A DNA stretch of 64,000 nt, from positions 54,539,092 through 54,603,091 of the forward strand of contig OX377620.1 in assembly GCA_947397865.1 (NCBI GenBank). Direction: 5' to 3'. The position numbers and the translations under genes were made by a program. Below the pieces are notes generated by a model. That model ran no database searches and was not told the origin of the DNA. It worked only from the letters and a program-made list of their open reading frames with translations. This stretch comes from Polietes domitor. Lineage: Eukaryota; Arthropoda; Insecta; Diptera; Muscidae. Below, piece after piece: positions 35,010-47,511 of this stretch (positions within the stretch are counted from its first letter, which is position 1; the number at the start of each line of letters is the position of its first letter).

Positions 35010-35646
35010 CAGCAAAAACTCTCATTACCAAGTAATAAGGCAAAACCAAAAACCTTCACTACTTATTTTTCGGATCCGTTTCTAATTATTTTTATAAAGG
35101 GATTTGTAAAAAAATAAGTACTTCCACGCACGCTTAAAAAAAGTTGAGAAATAAGTACTTCCACGAACGCTTAAAAAAAGTTGAGAAATTAGTACTTCCA
35201 CGCACACTTATGAAAAGTTAATAAATAAGTACTTCTAAACAAGTTGTAAAATAAGTGGCCTCAGGAAGATACATAATAAGTCATTATTGCTAACTAGCCA
35301 AATAATGTATTATCAATAATGGGCTTAATAAGTAATGAACACAACATTTTTATTAAATTTTATATTTTGTTTCAATCTGAATACAGAATCTAGGACTGTT
35401 TTTCTTTAAGCCTGGATATCTAAGCTGCGATAACAATAGCACTGCTATTCTCTGGCTCACCACAAAAATGTAGAAAATTATTTTTTAAAATCTGAAGTTC
35501 TATGGAATTTATCTTACCAATAACTACTTATTTAAACCATTAGAAGGAGGTAATTATTTCATACTTCAAAATAATGCAGAGAGTAACGAGCTGTCATTAC
35601 TAGGTAATGCTAAAAATAATGGGGTGTCATTATCAATTTTTTGCTG
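35010..35646. mobile_element. Candidate TIR element containing a 37-bp array
   Basis: CAGCAAAAACTCTCATTACC at 35010 and, inverted, CAGCAAAAAATTGATAATGA ending at 35646 form imperfect terminal repeats. Inside, AATAATG and AATAAGTA motifs recur. No target duplication is obvious, so the boundaries and the transposon status are tentative. Confidence 0.35.
35113..35240 (+). repeat. 37-bp tandem repeat, about 3.4 copies
   Basis: AATAAGTACTTCCACGCACG and the following TTAAAAAAAGTTGAGAA recur with starts at 35113, 35150, 35187 and 35224, exactly 37 bp apart, the last unit decaying. Confidence 0.85.
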
Positions 35647-35743
35647 GCTTGGTTGGTCATTTCATCAGGTATAGAACAACGATTTCAAATTTATACTTAA
35701 AATCTTGATTCAGTTAGAAAATGTTACTGGGCGATATTCTCAG

Positions 35744-35803
35744 TTCAGTGATGAGGCCCATTTTTGGATTAATGTACATGTAAATGAGCAAAATTGACGG
35801 AGT
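35744..35803 (+). pseudogene. Mariner transposase fragment, first catalytic block
   Basis: The frame from 35744 reads FSDEAHFWINVHVNEQN, a TGA stop, then R. This corresponds to the block around the first catalytic aspartate in mariner-family transposases (compare TDEAHIHLCGYVNKQNCRI at 59668). It is cut off on both sides by unrelated sequence and a HINE-A fragment. Confidence 0.65.
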
Positions 35804-35814
35804 GTTGCGCCTCT

Positions 35815-36010
35815 ACACCGTCTGAGAAATATACACAACAAATTTTATGATTCTGTCTGCAGCCATTTGGTCGTTAACAAAATTTTTCCCTTTGCCCCAT
35901 TTTTACTCAAAAAGTACGATTATCGAGGGCTCTCTATATTTTTTTTCACCTCATTGTCCTATAAAAGTACAAATTTCAGTCAGAAAAATACCAATTACCA
36001 TTATTTTCAA
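35815..36010 (-). mobile_element. HINE-A internal unit fragment
   Basis: The inverse of the HINE-A unit: ATGATTCTGTCTGCAGCCAT, TTTGGTCGTTAACAAAATTT, CCCTTTGCCCC and AAAAAGTACGA. One to one and a half diverged units. Confidence 0.5.
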
Positions 36011-37276
36011 AAAGTTGCCCCCATTGTTCATTTGTGGGGTTGGTTGAGTCGAATTCACTTAATATTAGATAGATTTTTGTCGACTGTAGCTTTTGTGCGG
36101 GCAGAGAGAGGGAGGAAGGGAGGTTAGACGTTTTATGGTTGATGATTTTTAAAGATAACAACAAAATTGTTCAAATTCCGAATTCTTTGCACAGAAGACA
36201 GAGTCGGTTGGTCGTTGGTCGGACTGCATAAAGTTCATGTGTTTGCATTGCAGGGCGTGAGTGACCAAATATGTAGGCGAGTCCAACTAATGGAGGTGGT
36301 TGAGTATTGGCATACATTGTCATACATATGTATAGGTGGGTAGAGTGGGCGAGTGTAACCAACTCAATGGGCTAGCCTCCCCCCCTCCTCGTATGTGGCG
36401 TGACATGTTCACTTTTCGTATTTGCTTTATTATGCTGACCATGAAGAATGTGCTCGGACTTGTGCGTATTTGCGAATGAACTTTACTTGTAAAGATTTGA
36501 TTTATCTTTAAGATTATTTGTGGCCATTCGGCCATGTGTCCAGCCAGCCAGTCAGTAGGAAAGGGGAAACGGGGTTTAGCTAGTGCAGAGAAAATGATGA
36601 TGCGTTAGTTACTGATTGTTGAAGTCTTGAAATTAATTTATATTTAATTTAGTTACTATGGGATGAGAAAGTATTAATTAAATAATTATAATATATATAT
36701 ATATATATATTATAAGTAGGCATAGAAAATGTTCTCAAAATGTTCACGAAATTATTACACTTCGTCACGATTTCAAAAAAAGGCCTACATTTTCTATAAT
36801 CAAATTACCTTCAAAAATGGTAATTACATACATATGGCTGTTGTCATAATGAAATATTATAATTTTCGTCGTATATCTATCTAATCTACCGGTAATACTG
36901 TAGAATACACTCCGTACTAGAAGTTGCATATAGATAGTTCAACCTTCCGAACTTAAAACCTCTAAAAATGGAGTATTTGGTAGCTTTGAAAAATTTAGCG
37001 TAAACTGAAAAAGATGGAACCAAATTTTGTCTCAATGAATATGTTATAACTCAAAATCCAATTTTGTTTGCATTGAAATTTTGCAACCATATTGTGTTAC
37101 TCGAACCGGATAATTAAAAAAAGGTTTTTAAAATCCTAAAGGTTGAAGGGTTTCCCGTTTTTGTAGGGTAACTTTTGCCTGCACGAAATTGCACCCTTGG
37201 AAGATAGAATACATTTAGTGCAAAAAATCCGATTTTTTAGTTCCAAAATGCTATTTCCTCATTTTTCTCCCCAACT
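36011..37276. other. Unique stretch with an (AT)n tract, no recognised gene
   Basis: An (AT)n run lies at 36690-36712. Several frames of 62-71 codons occur around 36.0-36.5 kb. Nothing recognisable is encoded. Confidence 0.35.
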
Positions 37277-37715
37277 CATTTGTAAATAAATTTGCATTCT
37301 ATTAAATATATATGCAAAATGGTCTTGAGCCAGGACAATATTCCAGTTCAAATCAAATATTGATTACAGACCAAAAAATACAAACGAAAAAACTAAAACA
37401 AATGAGCGTTGGCACGGCAGAAGTATTGCTGGGTAACTATACTTGCATATACACATACTTACATATGCAACTCAATGCCGCAAATTCGGCAAGTGAGTTG
37501 CGATTCTCGTTCGTTTGTGAGAATCATCTCCTTATAGAGGCCGGGTTTGATGTTGAAAAGTCGCTGCGAAGCCACCTGAATGAAACCTTTAGACAGGGTG
37601 GAAATCATGATAGTGGTAGTCTGCAGCCAAGTAATAAATGTCACCATGCCATTTGTAAATAAATTTGCATTCTATTAAATATAGATGCAAAATGGTCTTG
37701 AGCCAGGACAATATC
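37277..37715. mobile_element. FB1 element, permuted arrangement
   Basis: Order: outer part of a right arm (37277-37397, ending AAACGAAAAAACTAAAA), then the FB1 spacer (GAGCGTTGGCACGGCAGAAG to CAACTCAATG), then a right arm (37480-37715) ending inside AATGGTCTTGAGCCAGGAC. In the complete copy at 32971-33663 the spacer follows a left arm, so this copy looks like a junction between two tandem units or a recombinant. The 116-codon frame at 37312-37662 spans it and has no recognised domain. Confidence 0.65.
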
Positions 37716-37879
37716 GGAAAAAAATTGTGTTGGTCCAAAGTCAGACATTTGTTCAAAAAGGATATTATTTACAATATTCATTACATTCCAATCTATATTA
37801 GGCACAAACATAGTTTTGGCGTCATACTAAAGCTAAGAGATCACTATTTCTAATATCTAAATATCTTATCTTATATCTT

Positions 37880-38260
37880 AACTAAAAACACCCATGGTGA
37901 AAATGGGTCAGATCGGTTCATATTTATATATAGCTCTCATACAAATTTCGCTCCTGACTTGATTTTTTCCGCCTCAGAAACCACGTATGTTCATCGAATT
38001 TCTTCAAATTGAGCATAACACTTGAACTGGAAGAATGTATTGTGCAAGTGGGTCACTTTATTCCATGTTTGGATATAGTCCCGATACAAATATTCTTCTC
38101 GATTTGACAATTTGGTTCAGGTCATATTAGCCTATGATTAGGAAACATACAAAAATTCTTTCAGTTTTCACTTTTTTACCGAATTGAATAGTGTTCGGAT
38201 ATAAGGTGGAGTGTATCATATAGTCGGCCCCGCCCGACTTTATCTTTTTCTTACTTGTTT
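37880..38260 (+). mobile_element. HINE-B 3' part
   Basis: About one and a half internal units (GGGTCAGATCGGTTCATATT, CTCATACAAATTTCGCTCC), then GGTGGAGTGTATCATATAG, the hairpin AGTCGGCCCCGCCCGACTTT and TTACTTGTTT. Confidence 0.7.
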
Positions 38261-38349
38261 TTCTTCCCATTATGAACAAATGCGTAAAAATATGCTAAAA
38301 AAAAACATAAAAACCCAAAAATAAAATTGTTATTTTCTTTAAAATTGAA

Positions 38350-38510
38350 AAATACGAAATGCAGTCAGCTTTGGGCCGACTTCTAAAATATATCCGATTT
38401 TTAATGTTAATATCTAAAAATAATCCTTTTTGCAGAGCTCAAAAACAAAAGTTATTGAATTTTGCCCGATGGATTTTGATTTTGAACCAGAGTTTCACAT
38501 AAAAAAAACA
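38350..38510 (+). repeat. Dispersed repeat DR2, copy 2
   Basis: GCAGTCAGCTTTGGGCCGAC, ATATCCGATTTTTAATG and GCCCGATGGATTTTGATT match 9897-10045 in order. No ends or coding function recognised. Confidence 0.5.
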
Positions 38511-39798
38511 CGTATTAAGTTTTATTTCTTATTTTGTTGAAAATCGAAAACGTACGTTTTCAATAATTTAAAGGTTTTATTAGATTAAGCTTCACAATGC
38601 ACACTGGTGCCAAATCCATTTTTTATGGCATAAATTCGAAAAATAAAGATACAATCTCGTAATTTTGCATTCTTGCTAGACATAACATACTTAAAAAATA
38701 AAATTGGGCCGATCGGACCACGCCCACTACCACCTCCCATATAAACTCAATATATAATCAACATAATTGTCACTCTGTACTAGTACAGGGTGACCAAAAA
38801 CTAAATTTTATGAATGCTTAAAATAATGAAACTTATTTAGCTTTGATGAACATTGTTTTTCTGAACATTATTACAAAAGCAAAATATAGCATACAAATAT
38901 TCTACTTGACCCTGCAATTTAAATAATTATTTCAGGAAATAATATAAAATGCATACATTTGTATAGAAAAGTGAATAACGTTATATGCCATTTTAAAGGT
39001 ACTTGCAATACCTTTAAAATGAGATGTTGATGGGTCTCATACACAAATCTGATTCAGAGATATGATCAAATATGTGTACTATGGCGAATCCAAATTGTGC
39101 TGAAATGAAGTGGCAATTGTAGGAGTTTGCCGAAAAATGCCGACGATATATTAATTCTGCCATAAACTACACGCTTAGACGAACTCTTTCACATTTACAC
39201 TTTGAGCCAAGTTGAGTCCTACATATAACTTTTGGTCCACGACATTTATAGGTTATGCTCACTACGAATTACAAAATTACAACACTTAAGAAAACTAGCA
39301 AGACAACAGTAATCACAAAATGTTAAATATAATGTTTCAACTACTTACGCCGGCCTTCAATTTCAATAATATAGTCACTTCATTATTTTCTTTTTGCGCC
39401 TTAATTTTAAGTATTTTGTATAGCTGCTTTAGACCCGAATTAATCCCACTCGTTTCAACGGCAAACATTAAATGCCTCTAAGGCTTGCAGTGTTGCCACC
39501 TAGTTTTCGCCAATACATTTTCTTGGTAGCTTGGAGTGTTACCATTAAGAAAATATATACACATTTAACAATTTCCAATTTATTTTTTTTGAATTTCTGC
39601 CAAAAAATATGGATTTGGGACCATAGTGCAATGTCAAGATCAAACTTTAGTTTCTTATTGTCAATCCTGCAAGGATAACAACACAGGGCTAGAATTAAAA
39701 ATACAAAATATTGTTTGTGTTGTGTATCAATTTTTTTACATTATTTTTCAAGAAAAAAATATTTTTATAATTTTTGTCATATTTTACCTTTAACTACT
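38511..39798. other. Stretch with no recognised gene
   Basis: Holds a segment with GGGCCGATCGGACCACGCCC and ACCACCTCCCATATAAACTC near 38706-38750, reminiscent of HINE-type internal units but unmatched here, and otherwise AT-rich sequence with frames under 70 codons. Confidence 0.3.
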
Positions 39799-40245
39799 AC
39801 ACTGTCCAACAAATCAAGACTCTTTTGACTGGAATAGAATAGCGGCCCTATAATTCTGAAAGGGCATGTTAAGCAGATCATTTTTGCAGTATAATCTTAT
39901 AGTCCAGCTGGTGTGAGTTTCTTTTTATCGCGGGTCAAAATTTTATTTTTTGGTCGAAGGATGCAACTAACTAAGTGAACAAAATTTTGTAAGTTAATTC
40001 TGAGAGAATTCTTTTTTGCAGAACTATATTGCGATATTATTTGAGGATCATTTCTGTTGCAGATCTTTACACTCTAGCTCCTCTCTTTATGGGTAAATTT
40101 GACACCAAAAAAAGTCCATTGAAAAAGGACATTTAAGGACTGAAATGTTCTACGAAAAAATTTGATCGGAAATTTCAGTGGGTGTCACCATAGACACTCA
40201 AGTTGTAAATAAAGCTCTTCCCACTTAAATAGTAAAATTACACGC
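39799..40245 (+). mobile_element. DR3 element with a CACTGT terminus, copy 1
   Basis: It begins CACTGTCCAACAAATCAAGA, preceded by CTA. Landmarks: GGGCATGTTAAGCAGATC, TTATAGTCCAGCTGG, TTTGAGGATCATTTCTGT, CTCTAGCTCCTCTC and GTTGTAAATAAAGCTCTTCC. All occur inverted at 58745-59123. No coding capacity. The other end is undefined. Confidence 0.6.
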
Positions 40246-42312
40246 CATCTTATGTAACAAATTACTTGGGCTAATATTCGGCCATGGTTCTTGGTAAAAA
40301 ATACAAATTAGATATTTTTCGAAATTTTCTCGCGATCTATCCAAAGGATCCGGTTGATTTTTGCATGTGTAGTAAGAATTAATGTCGCTTGTAACATAAA
40401 TCCTTAATTCGCGGTTGCAATTGCATTTATTTAAACTTTCTTCTTCAGGGTTTCTGAAACTATACTGACACAAATATTCCCAATATAGCCAGGAATCATA
40501 TGTCAAATAAATATTTTTGTATACTCTATTGGATAGAAAGTTATGCGAGTGGTTCTAAAGACACATTTCACAATTTTTGAATTTACTGCCAACCAGCATT
40601 TATCCTATTTCATTCTTATTTTAGCTTTAATTTAGAAGCAAAATAGTATAAACGGCGATATGATGGAATTTTATAACACGATATACCCTAAATCTAGAAA
40701 ACTTTTGCTAAAATAAGAGTGAAACAAAATAATGTATTTTATGTTTTCGTGTCAGCAAAATTATATATTTTCTTAAAAAAAATCAAATCAAAAAGTTCTC
40801 AATTTTTTTGAGACTGTGAAAGTTAGTCTCGTAACATTTGTTGCCATAATAAGAACCTTCAATTTTTTTCAAAATGAGTTTACATATATTAAAGGTACAT
40901 ACCTTCGGCGAAAATTGGAATTTCAGAAAAAAAACAAAAGTTTTATATATCGTCTTCGAGTTTAGCTTTTTGGGACCATTAGGCTATAAATACTAATTTT
41001 GAGTTCAGCTTTGATTATCTTTATACGTCCATCCTCCAATCTCCCATCAATTCAGCTAGGCTGTTAAATTTAATTAAATTTATTTATTTTCCAACACTTT
41101 TCATATTAATAATGTAATCATAGTGCAACTATTTCCGATGACAACATCGTCGATTAAATCAAATCAATTCTGAGGCGATCAAACAAGTTTGCTAGTCCCT
41201 CGAAAATCAATCATCTTTAAAAAAAAAGTCTAGCTGGTATTTGAAACTGGTCTAAGATCCATTATTTCACCAATTCCAAACTCACAAACTACTAAAAGGC
41301 GTACGAACAGGACTTTAAAATTAAAAAAAGCATATATATAAAATCATTTTGAAAATCAAAATAAGAAAATTAAAATGTTAAAAATTATTAAATTTAATTG
41401 TATTAAAATGAAATAAATACTAATAAATAAATCTTCGAAACTAGTTGTAGTAAGTACATTGAATTCGGTGAAGTATTTCTAGAGTTACATGCCGTTTAAA
41501 TGGCCAAACAAAAATCACAATTTCGGTTGCCCATATCTTTTGTTTTTTCTCATCGATAATCAAATTCTCCAAATTTGCATAGAAATCGCCATCATTTTTC
41601 TTTAATTTTTTCCTAAAATTGTCTCTTTTGCCATGGAATGGCCCATATGCCCCGAGAAAAAAAATATATTTGTGATCCAACAACAAGCTAAATACTCTCA
41701 TTGAATAGCTTCATGTGCATCTGTTCGTCACAATTTAGAATATCATGGTTGGCAATCGACACAAATATGATTGGCAGCCGACAATTCACAACGCTTTTGT
41801 GTCGGACGGTAGACGTTACTCAACATGTTCGTCCCCCCACTTTCAATTATACTCATCATATTTAACTTTAATTTCATTTCATTTCTGTTTGAAATGGACG
41901 TTGGTTTATTTTCTATCTGTCCCAGTCTTGTTTGAATGGGAATAACTATGAATGCAAAAACATTCATATCTATATGTTGGGGTATATATATGTATATAGT
42001 GGTCATACAGCGTACATCCTTACATACTCGTACATACTTATGTGTCTCACCAAAATATTACTGCAGATCCTGAGGTCACTATGCTGTAGTTTTATGAAAA
42101 CAGAAAACATTGAGAATGAAATAAATTCATGTGCCATTTTTTACCCTACACCACATTGTGATGGGGAATTTGTTAGGAGTTTACTTGAATCGAACGTAAT
42201 TCAAGCAGGAGGGGACTTATATCAACAATTTTCTAGAAAACTGGTTCCCAGACAGTTATAGAAAGCACAGATTTTAAATTATTTTTTATATTTTGTTCTT
42301 GATTGATGCACA
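40246..42312. other. Stretch with no recognised gene
   Basis: Frames of 86-109 codons occur at 40225-40506 (reverse), 41441-41701 (reverse) and 41932-42261 (forward); none has a recognisable domain. A decayed HINE 5' motif, ACCCTACACCACATTGTGAT, lies at 42144. Confidence 0.3.
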
Positions 42313-42630
42313 TTAGGATGGGTTACGAAAATAAATTTTAGCGTTCACTCCCCACAAATGAAGATTGGATTGTTAATTGATGATGTGCCAAAACATTTCG
42401 CTGTATTTGTGCTTCTGAAACCACTCTAAAAGAACTCATTTTCTGAATTAGTAAACTCTTCGAAGCATTTTTAAAATAAATTTGTATTCTTGTCTTAGAA
42501 TAACTCATTGGTCATACTACGGACGGATAAACATTTTGTAAAAGGAGTTGTAAAAAATAAATAGAAAGAATCAACACCGAATGATGCCTAAATGATGAAT
42601 ATCGGACTAAAAAGGACATCAATGATTCCA
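42313..42630 (+). mobile_element. Solo arm of the 62.2-kb palindromic element family
   Basis: TTAGGATGGGTTACGAAAAT, ATTGGATTGTTAATTGATGA, TTCTTGTCTTAGAATAACTC and CCGAATGATGCCTAAATGAT match one arm of 62173-63085 in order. It ends where a HINE-B element begins at 42635. Confidence 0.6.
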
Positions 42631-42634
42631 TTTT

Positions 42635-44055
42635 TATACACTCCACGAGAGTATTATGTCTTTGTGCATTTGTTTGTAATACCCAAATGGAAGGGAGATA
42701 GACCCCTTGTTAATTATACCGATCGACTTAGAATCACTTTTTGAATCGATTTAGCAATGTTCGTCTGTCTGTCCATATATTCTTGTAATCACGATACAGG
42801 TCGCAATTGTAGACAGATCTAAATGAAACTTTGCACAACGAAGTTTTTCGGCATAAGGACGAACGGTATTTAATTTCAGATTTAGATATAGCCCTCATAC
42901 GAATTTCACTCCCGATTTGATTTTTTTCACTCTAGATACCACATATTTTAACAGATATTTTGCAAAATTGGCAAAACATCTTATAGTTCAACTAGAAACA
43001 CCTGTAGTAAAAATGGGTCAGATCGGTTCAGATTTATATATAGCTCCCATACAAATTTCGCTCCCGATTTGACTTTTTCCGCTCTAGAGACTACATATTT
43101 CACTTGATTTGCTTCAAATTACCTTGCATTACCATATAATTCTACTAGAAACATCTGTATTGAAAATGGATTATATCGGTTCAGATTTACATATAGCCCT
43201 CATACAAATTTCGCTCCCGATTTGACTTTTTCCGCTTTAGAAACCACATATTGTATCGGATTGTCTTCAGATTTGGCAACACATCTTATATTTAAACTAG
43301 GAACATCTATGGTGAAAATGGTTCAGATTTAGATATAGCCCCCATACAAATGTTGCTTCCGATTTGACATTTTCCGCTCTAGAAACCACATATTGCACTC
43401 GATTTTCTTTAAATTTGGCACAACATCTTATAATCTTACTAGAAACACCTATGCAGAAATTGGGTAAGATCGGTTCAGATTTAGATATAGCCCCCATACA
43501 AATGACGCTCCCGATTTGACATTTTCCGCTTTAGAAACCACATATTGCACTCGATTTTCTTTAAATTTGGTACAACATCTTATAATCTAACTAGAAACAC
43601 CTGTGACTAAAGCGGGCTAGATCGGTTCAGATTTAGATATAGCCCCCATACAAATGTCGCTCCCGATTTTACTTTTGCGGTATAGAAACTACATATTGTA
43701 CCCGATTTTTTTTTAAATTGGCACAATATCTTATAGTCCAACTAAACAAAACTATGGTGAAAGTGGGTAAGATCTGTTCAGATTTAAATATAGCCCAAAT
43801 ACAAATGTTGCTCCCAAAAGTTTAACCGATTCTGGCGAAGCTATACTTTATATTTCACCTATTTCGTTCCAGGTTTTAATATATCCTCATACAAATGTCC
43901 TTTCCGATTTAACGTTTTTTGTCAAACACATACATTTACAGGATACAAAAAACCTTCCCGTTTTCACTTTTTCACCGAATTGAATTGTATTCGGATAGAA
44001 AGTGGAGTGTATCATAGAGTCGGCCCCGTCCGACTTTAGCTTTCCTTACTTGTTT
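42635..44055 (+). mobile_element. HINE-B element, near complete
   Basis: It starts TATACACTCCACGAGAGTAT, then CCGATCGACTTAGAATCACT, TCGTCTGTCTGTCC and CAGGTCGCAATTGTAG. Six or so internal units built on ATCGGTTCAGATTTAGATAT follow, more diverged than at 22.6 kb. It ends with GGAGTGTATCATAGAG, a GTCGGCCCCGTCCGACTTTA hairpin and TTACTTGTTT. Reverse frame 43297-43497 is a unit shadow. Confidence 0.8.
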
Positions 44056-44082
44056 AAAATTAAATAAGTGCAAATTAGTTAA

Positions 44083-44420
44083 AAATAATGTTTTTAAGAT
44101 TTAGGAAAATTCAAAATTTGTACCACTCCTCAGCTTGTCAGAAAGTATTAGAATGTTAAATTTCGTGTAAAAATTTATTTTTGAGCAATATTTTCCTTCA
44201 ACTACTCACGGACGAATCTACAAAATGAATATATTTTACATACAAAACGCCCATTCTCTGAGGCCAAGAAATAACTGTTTCTATCAACAAATCTCAATGA
44301 ATGCTCTTAGTTGGACTATTACCTTTAAAAATGTAATTCGAGGCAAGTCAGATTTCTGATTTTTGTCTATGAAACAGAGCATTGTGATCCAGTTCAATAG
44401 AATATGACCAATTTTCATAG
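44083..44420 (+). repeat. Dispersed repeat DR1, copy 2
   Basis: Matches 6690-7010 (ACTCCTCAGCTTGTCAG, AATATTTTCCTTCAACTACT, CGCCCATTCTCTGAGG, TCTGATTTTTGTCTATG). It starts about 30 bp after a HINE-B 3' end. Confidence 0.55.
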
Positions 44421-44603
44421 AAAACAATTTAGTTAGATAATTAATTCTCGAAACACAAGGCACGGGTTACAAAAAGTTGTAACTGAATTCTATCCACAGC
44501 CATAGCTAATGATACATTTTTTGGATTCTGATCCATGATCGAATTTAAAAAATCACTTTTTTCATTTTAGGAATTGTGGGATGTTGGGATGAAGTATCAC
44601 AAA

Positions 44604-44630
44604 AATATATATATATATATATTTTTTTTT
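44604..44630. repeat. (AT)n followed by poly-T
   Basis: An AT dinucleotide run then a T run, adjoining a fragment of the 19.5-20.9 kb decayed unit at 44560-44600. Confidence 0.8.
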
Positions 44631-44639
44631 TCAATTCAA

Positions 44640-46827
44640 AAATTTGCAAACGTTTTATTTTTGAAAAACCCAAAAATGCGAAATAATGTTATGTTCTTGA
44701 GTTTGAATTCGTTTTTGTTTTTGTTTGTTGAAAACAAAAATGGTTTCTAGTTTCAAATAGAATGGCACACTTAGCATACCACCAATCTGCAATACCGCCC
44801 TATCCTACCACAAAACAAGATACAACATTTGTATATGCATACAAAGGATTCTTAAGCGCATTTCCACTATGAATAGGAGAAGGCAAAAAGGTAAAAAAAA
44901 TACATAATCATGGAGTGGAAAGCACAGCAAAAAATTACATAATTTCCCGGTAGACAAAACACTAAAACGTGAACGAAACTCACATAATAAAATTAAAAAA
45001 TAATAATATTTGTTGGCCTAAACTAAGAGGCCAAAAAATCTTAACAAAATTTTAAAATTAAAACAAGATTTTTAAATTTTTAGGAATTTTGTTCTTGAAG
45101 TCGTCGCCATCGTATGTGATGTTCATTTGTGATTCATTGTGTCGGAAAATATGTCCCTTCCTGTTGGGGCATTTCCTTCTTGCCGGCCACAGAAGCAACA
45201 TTTGTTGGTTTACTTCGTTTCATTTATTTATTCATGTTGGTTGGTTGGTTTACGCTTTTGTTGTTCTTGTTCTTGTTGCACAAAATAAATTCTCAAATAA
45301 TTCAAGTTTATATTTGTGAACAATTTGTTTTTGTCCCTGCACACACACACATACACATATGCACACACTCGTGCATCTTTTATTCATGCACAGACGACAA
45401 CAACGAAAAGGATATGAATCCTTCCCCAACACAAATCCTACAGATGTTTCTCTGCCTCTCTCTCGGTTTAACTGAGTTCAAGAGTGAGTACATACATAGT
45501 ACATTCGAGAGGAGTATGTTGTCGTTCGTCTGTTTGTCAGCTTGTTTAAAGTTTTATGATGTGATATGGACTGGATACATGGAAAAGGATGTGTCGTTTT
45601 CGGAAATTGTTTAAAACGTTTTATGTTTTGTTTTCGTTTTTTCTTGTTTTGTTGTTGTTGTATGTTCAGTATATGTCTGGAGTTGACTTTTTCTTTCCTT
45701 CAGTTATCATTAGTGTGAATGCTGTGCTGTGCTGTAGAGTATTTAGAAACTTAAATTTGTGAAGAACTTGAAAATACCAACCGACAATTGATACAATTTT
45801 AAAGTTAATATTGAATTTGGAATATTTTTTTACGGAGTCGCCTGGATGAAGAAAAGATTTGCTTGGGAACTTGTTGTTACAGCCTCTAGGTCGATGAAAT
45901 TTCTAATTGATTCACTTTTAGTAGACAGTCTTGGAAACGAAACTTTAAAACAATATATAACTTCTTTTAGAATTTCCAATATGTGGAGTTGTTAAAAATC
46001 TAGAGTCTATGCCGAATAATGAGATCAAAGACCACGACTTTAAGATGCTGTTCGGCTAGAGGAAAACTATATTTTTATCATATTTAAACCAATGAATAGT
46101 AACTGAAATTCACAATTATTTAAGATGTCTTTTCAATAAATTAGTTAAAACGATTGTATTGCGTACACTGTAATTATTGGAAAACAAAATATGAATAAAT
46201 TTTGTAAACGTTGTGATTGTATCTTTGTGGAATATAGAAAATTCATCAAATAAGAAATTTCAATAGCAAAATGTCATGTCAAAGATTAATGTATGAAGAC
46301 ACATATTTTAGAATGACAATAAATAACTGGTTAAACAGACTTAAATATACCCTCACTCTCAGAGAACAATTATATAGAAATCATAAGGACTTTAATTTTA
46401 CTAGAAGGTACGTGGCATATGGTAGCAGCTTCAACAATAGTAAAATAATTTTAAAAAACATCATCGAAGCTTATACCAAAGATAAAACTGTACAAAATAT
46501 TTTTATTTTCTAACAATTGACGAAGAAAACAAGGGCTAGTAAAAATAATGTTTTTTTAATTCTCTTACAGAGATTGTCATAAATTTTACATTTATCCAAA
46601 AATATGTTTTATACAGACATTCTTTTGTTCTTTATGATGCTAAATATAAAAAAATCATAAGGTTTTTTAGTGCTAATTAAAAACGATTTTTTTCAACAAA
46701 AAATCAATTTTTTGGAAACTGTTCCTATTCCACTGCTTCTACGTGAAGATAGTTCAGAGGAGTTGTAGACCTTACCCTTTCAGAATTGTAAAGGTTGATT
46801 TTTTAGCTATTATCTTTTTGGCAACAC
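44640..46827. other. Unique stretch with CA tracts, no recognised gene
   Basis: Overlapping forward frames at 45089-45614 (up to 161 codons) are hydrophobic, rich in Phe, Leu and Cys, and cross a CA tract at 45340-45375. A forward frame of 80 codons at 46271-46513 has a more ordinary composition (Asn, Arg, Lys, Tyr) and starts MSCQRLMYEDTYF, but I recognise no family. Neither is called as a gene. Confidence 0.3.
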
Positions 46828-46902
46828 TTGTTTAAAAAGCTGACGCACGTTTCGTGTTTTATTTCATTGTCAAACATCTTCAGTTTGGTCTATAATTTAA
46901 AC

Positions 46903-47471
46903 ATGACTCGTCTTACAAACGAACAACGCTTGCAAATTATTGAATTTTATTATCAAAATGCGTGCTCTGTTGAGAAAGTTCAAGAAAGCCGAAGATCCAC
47001 TTTTTTACCGAAAAATTGTGTTCAGGCAGAATTGTCGACTTTGGAGTAATTATCAGCCAGAAGCATTGCAAGAGCTACCAATGCATCCAGAAAAAGTCAC
47101 AGTTTGGTGCGGTTTATGGGCTGGTGGCATCATTGGACCATACTTCTTCAAAGATGATGCGAATCGTAACAATGGGCTTATTGAGAGGCGAGTTCGGTGA
47201 ACATTTTATTTCACGTTCGGGACCGGTCAATTGGCCGCCTAGATCGTGTGATTTAACGCCTTTAGACTATTTTTTGTGGGACTATGTTAAAGCTAATGTC
47301 TATACAGACAAGCCCGCTTCAATTGATGCATTGGAAGACAACATTGAAGCATTTATTCGTGAGATACCGGCCGAAATGTTGGAAAGAGTATGCCAAAATT
47401 GGACTAAGCGGATGGACCATTTGAGGCGCAGTCAAGGTCAACATTTGCATGAAATAATCTTCAAACATTAA
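46903..47471 (+). pseudogene. Mariner-family (rosa/DD41D-like) transposase, internally deleted
   Basis: Relic of a cut-and-paste transposase. The N-terminal part from 46903 reads MTRLTNEQRLQIIEFYYQNA, a helix-turn-helix start. After a deletion the frame shifts at about 47016 to QNCRLWSNYQPEALQELPMH and VTVWCGLWAGGIIGPYFF. After a second deletion near 47180 comes GEFGEHFISRSGPVNWPPRS, then CDLTPLDYFLWDY with the presumed third catalytic aspartate, and the C-terminus ends HEIIFKH with TAA at 47469-47471. The first and second catalytic blocks are gone, so it is inactive. The WPPRSCDLTPLDYFLW block parallels the 60.08-kb copy, whose spacing is DD41D. No right inverted repeat is visible: a HINE-A fragment starts at 47512. 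Confidence 0.8.
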
Positions 47472-47511
47472 ATTATATGGACCGTACTAATGTTTTCATC
47501 TTGGGCAGAAG

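Noticed and set aside
45089..45614. Overlapping forward frames of 76 and 161 codons with hydrophobic stretches
   Set aside because: They cross a CA microsatellite and GTTGGTT runs; the apparent membrane segments come from T-rich composition and no family is recognised.
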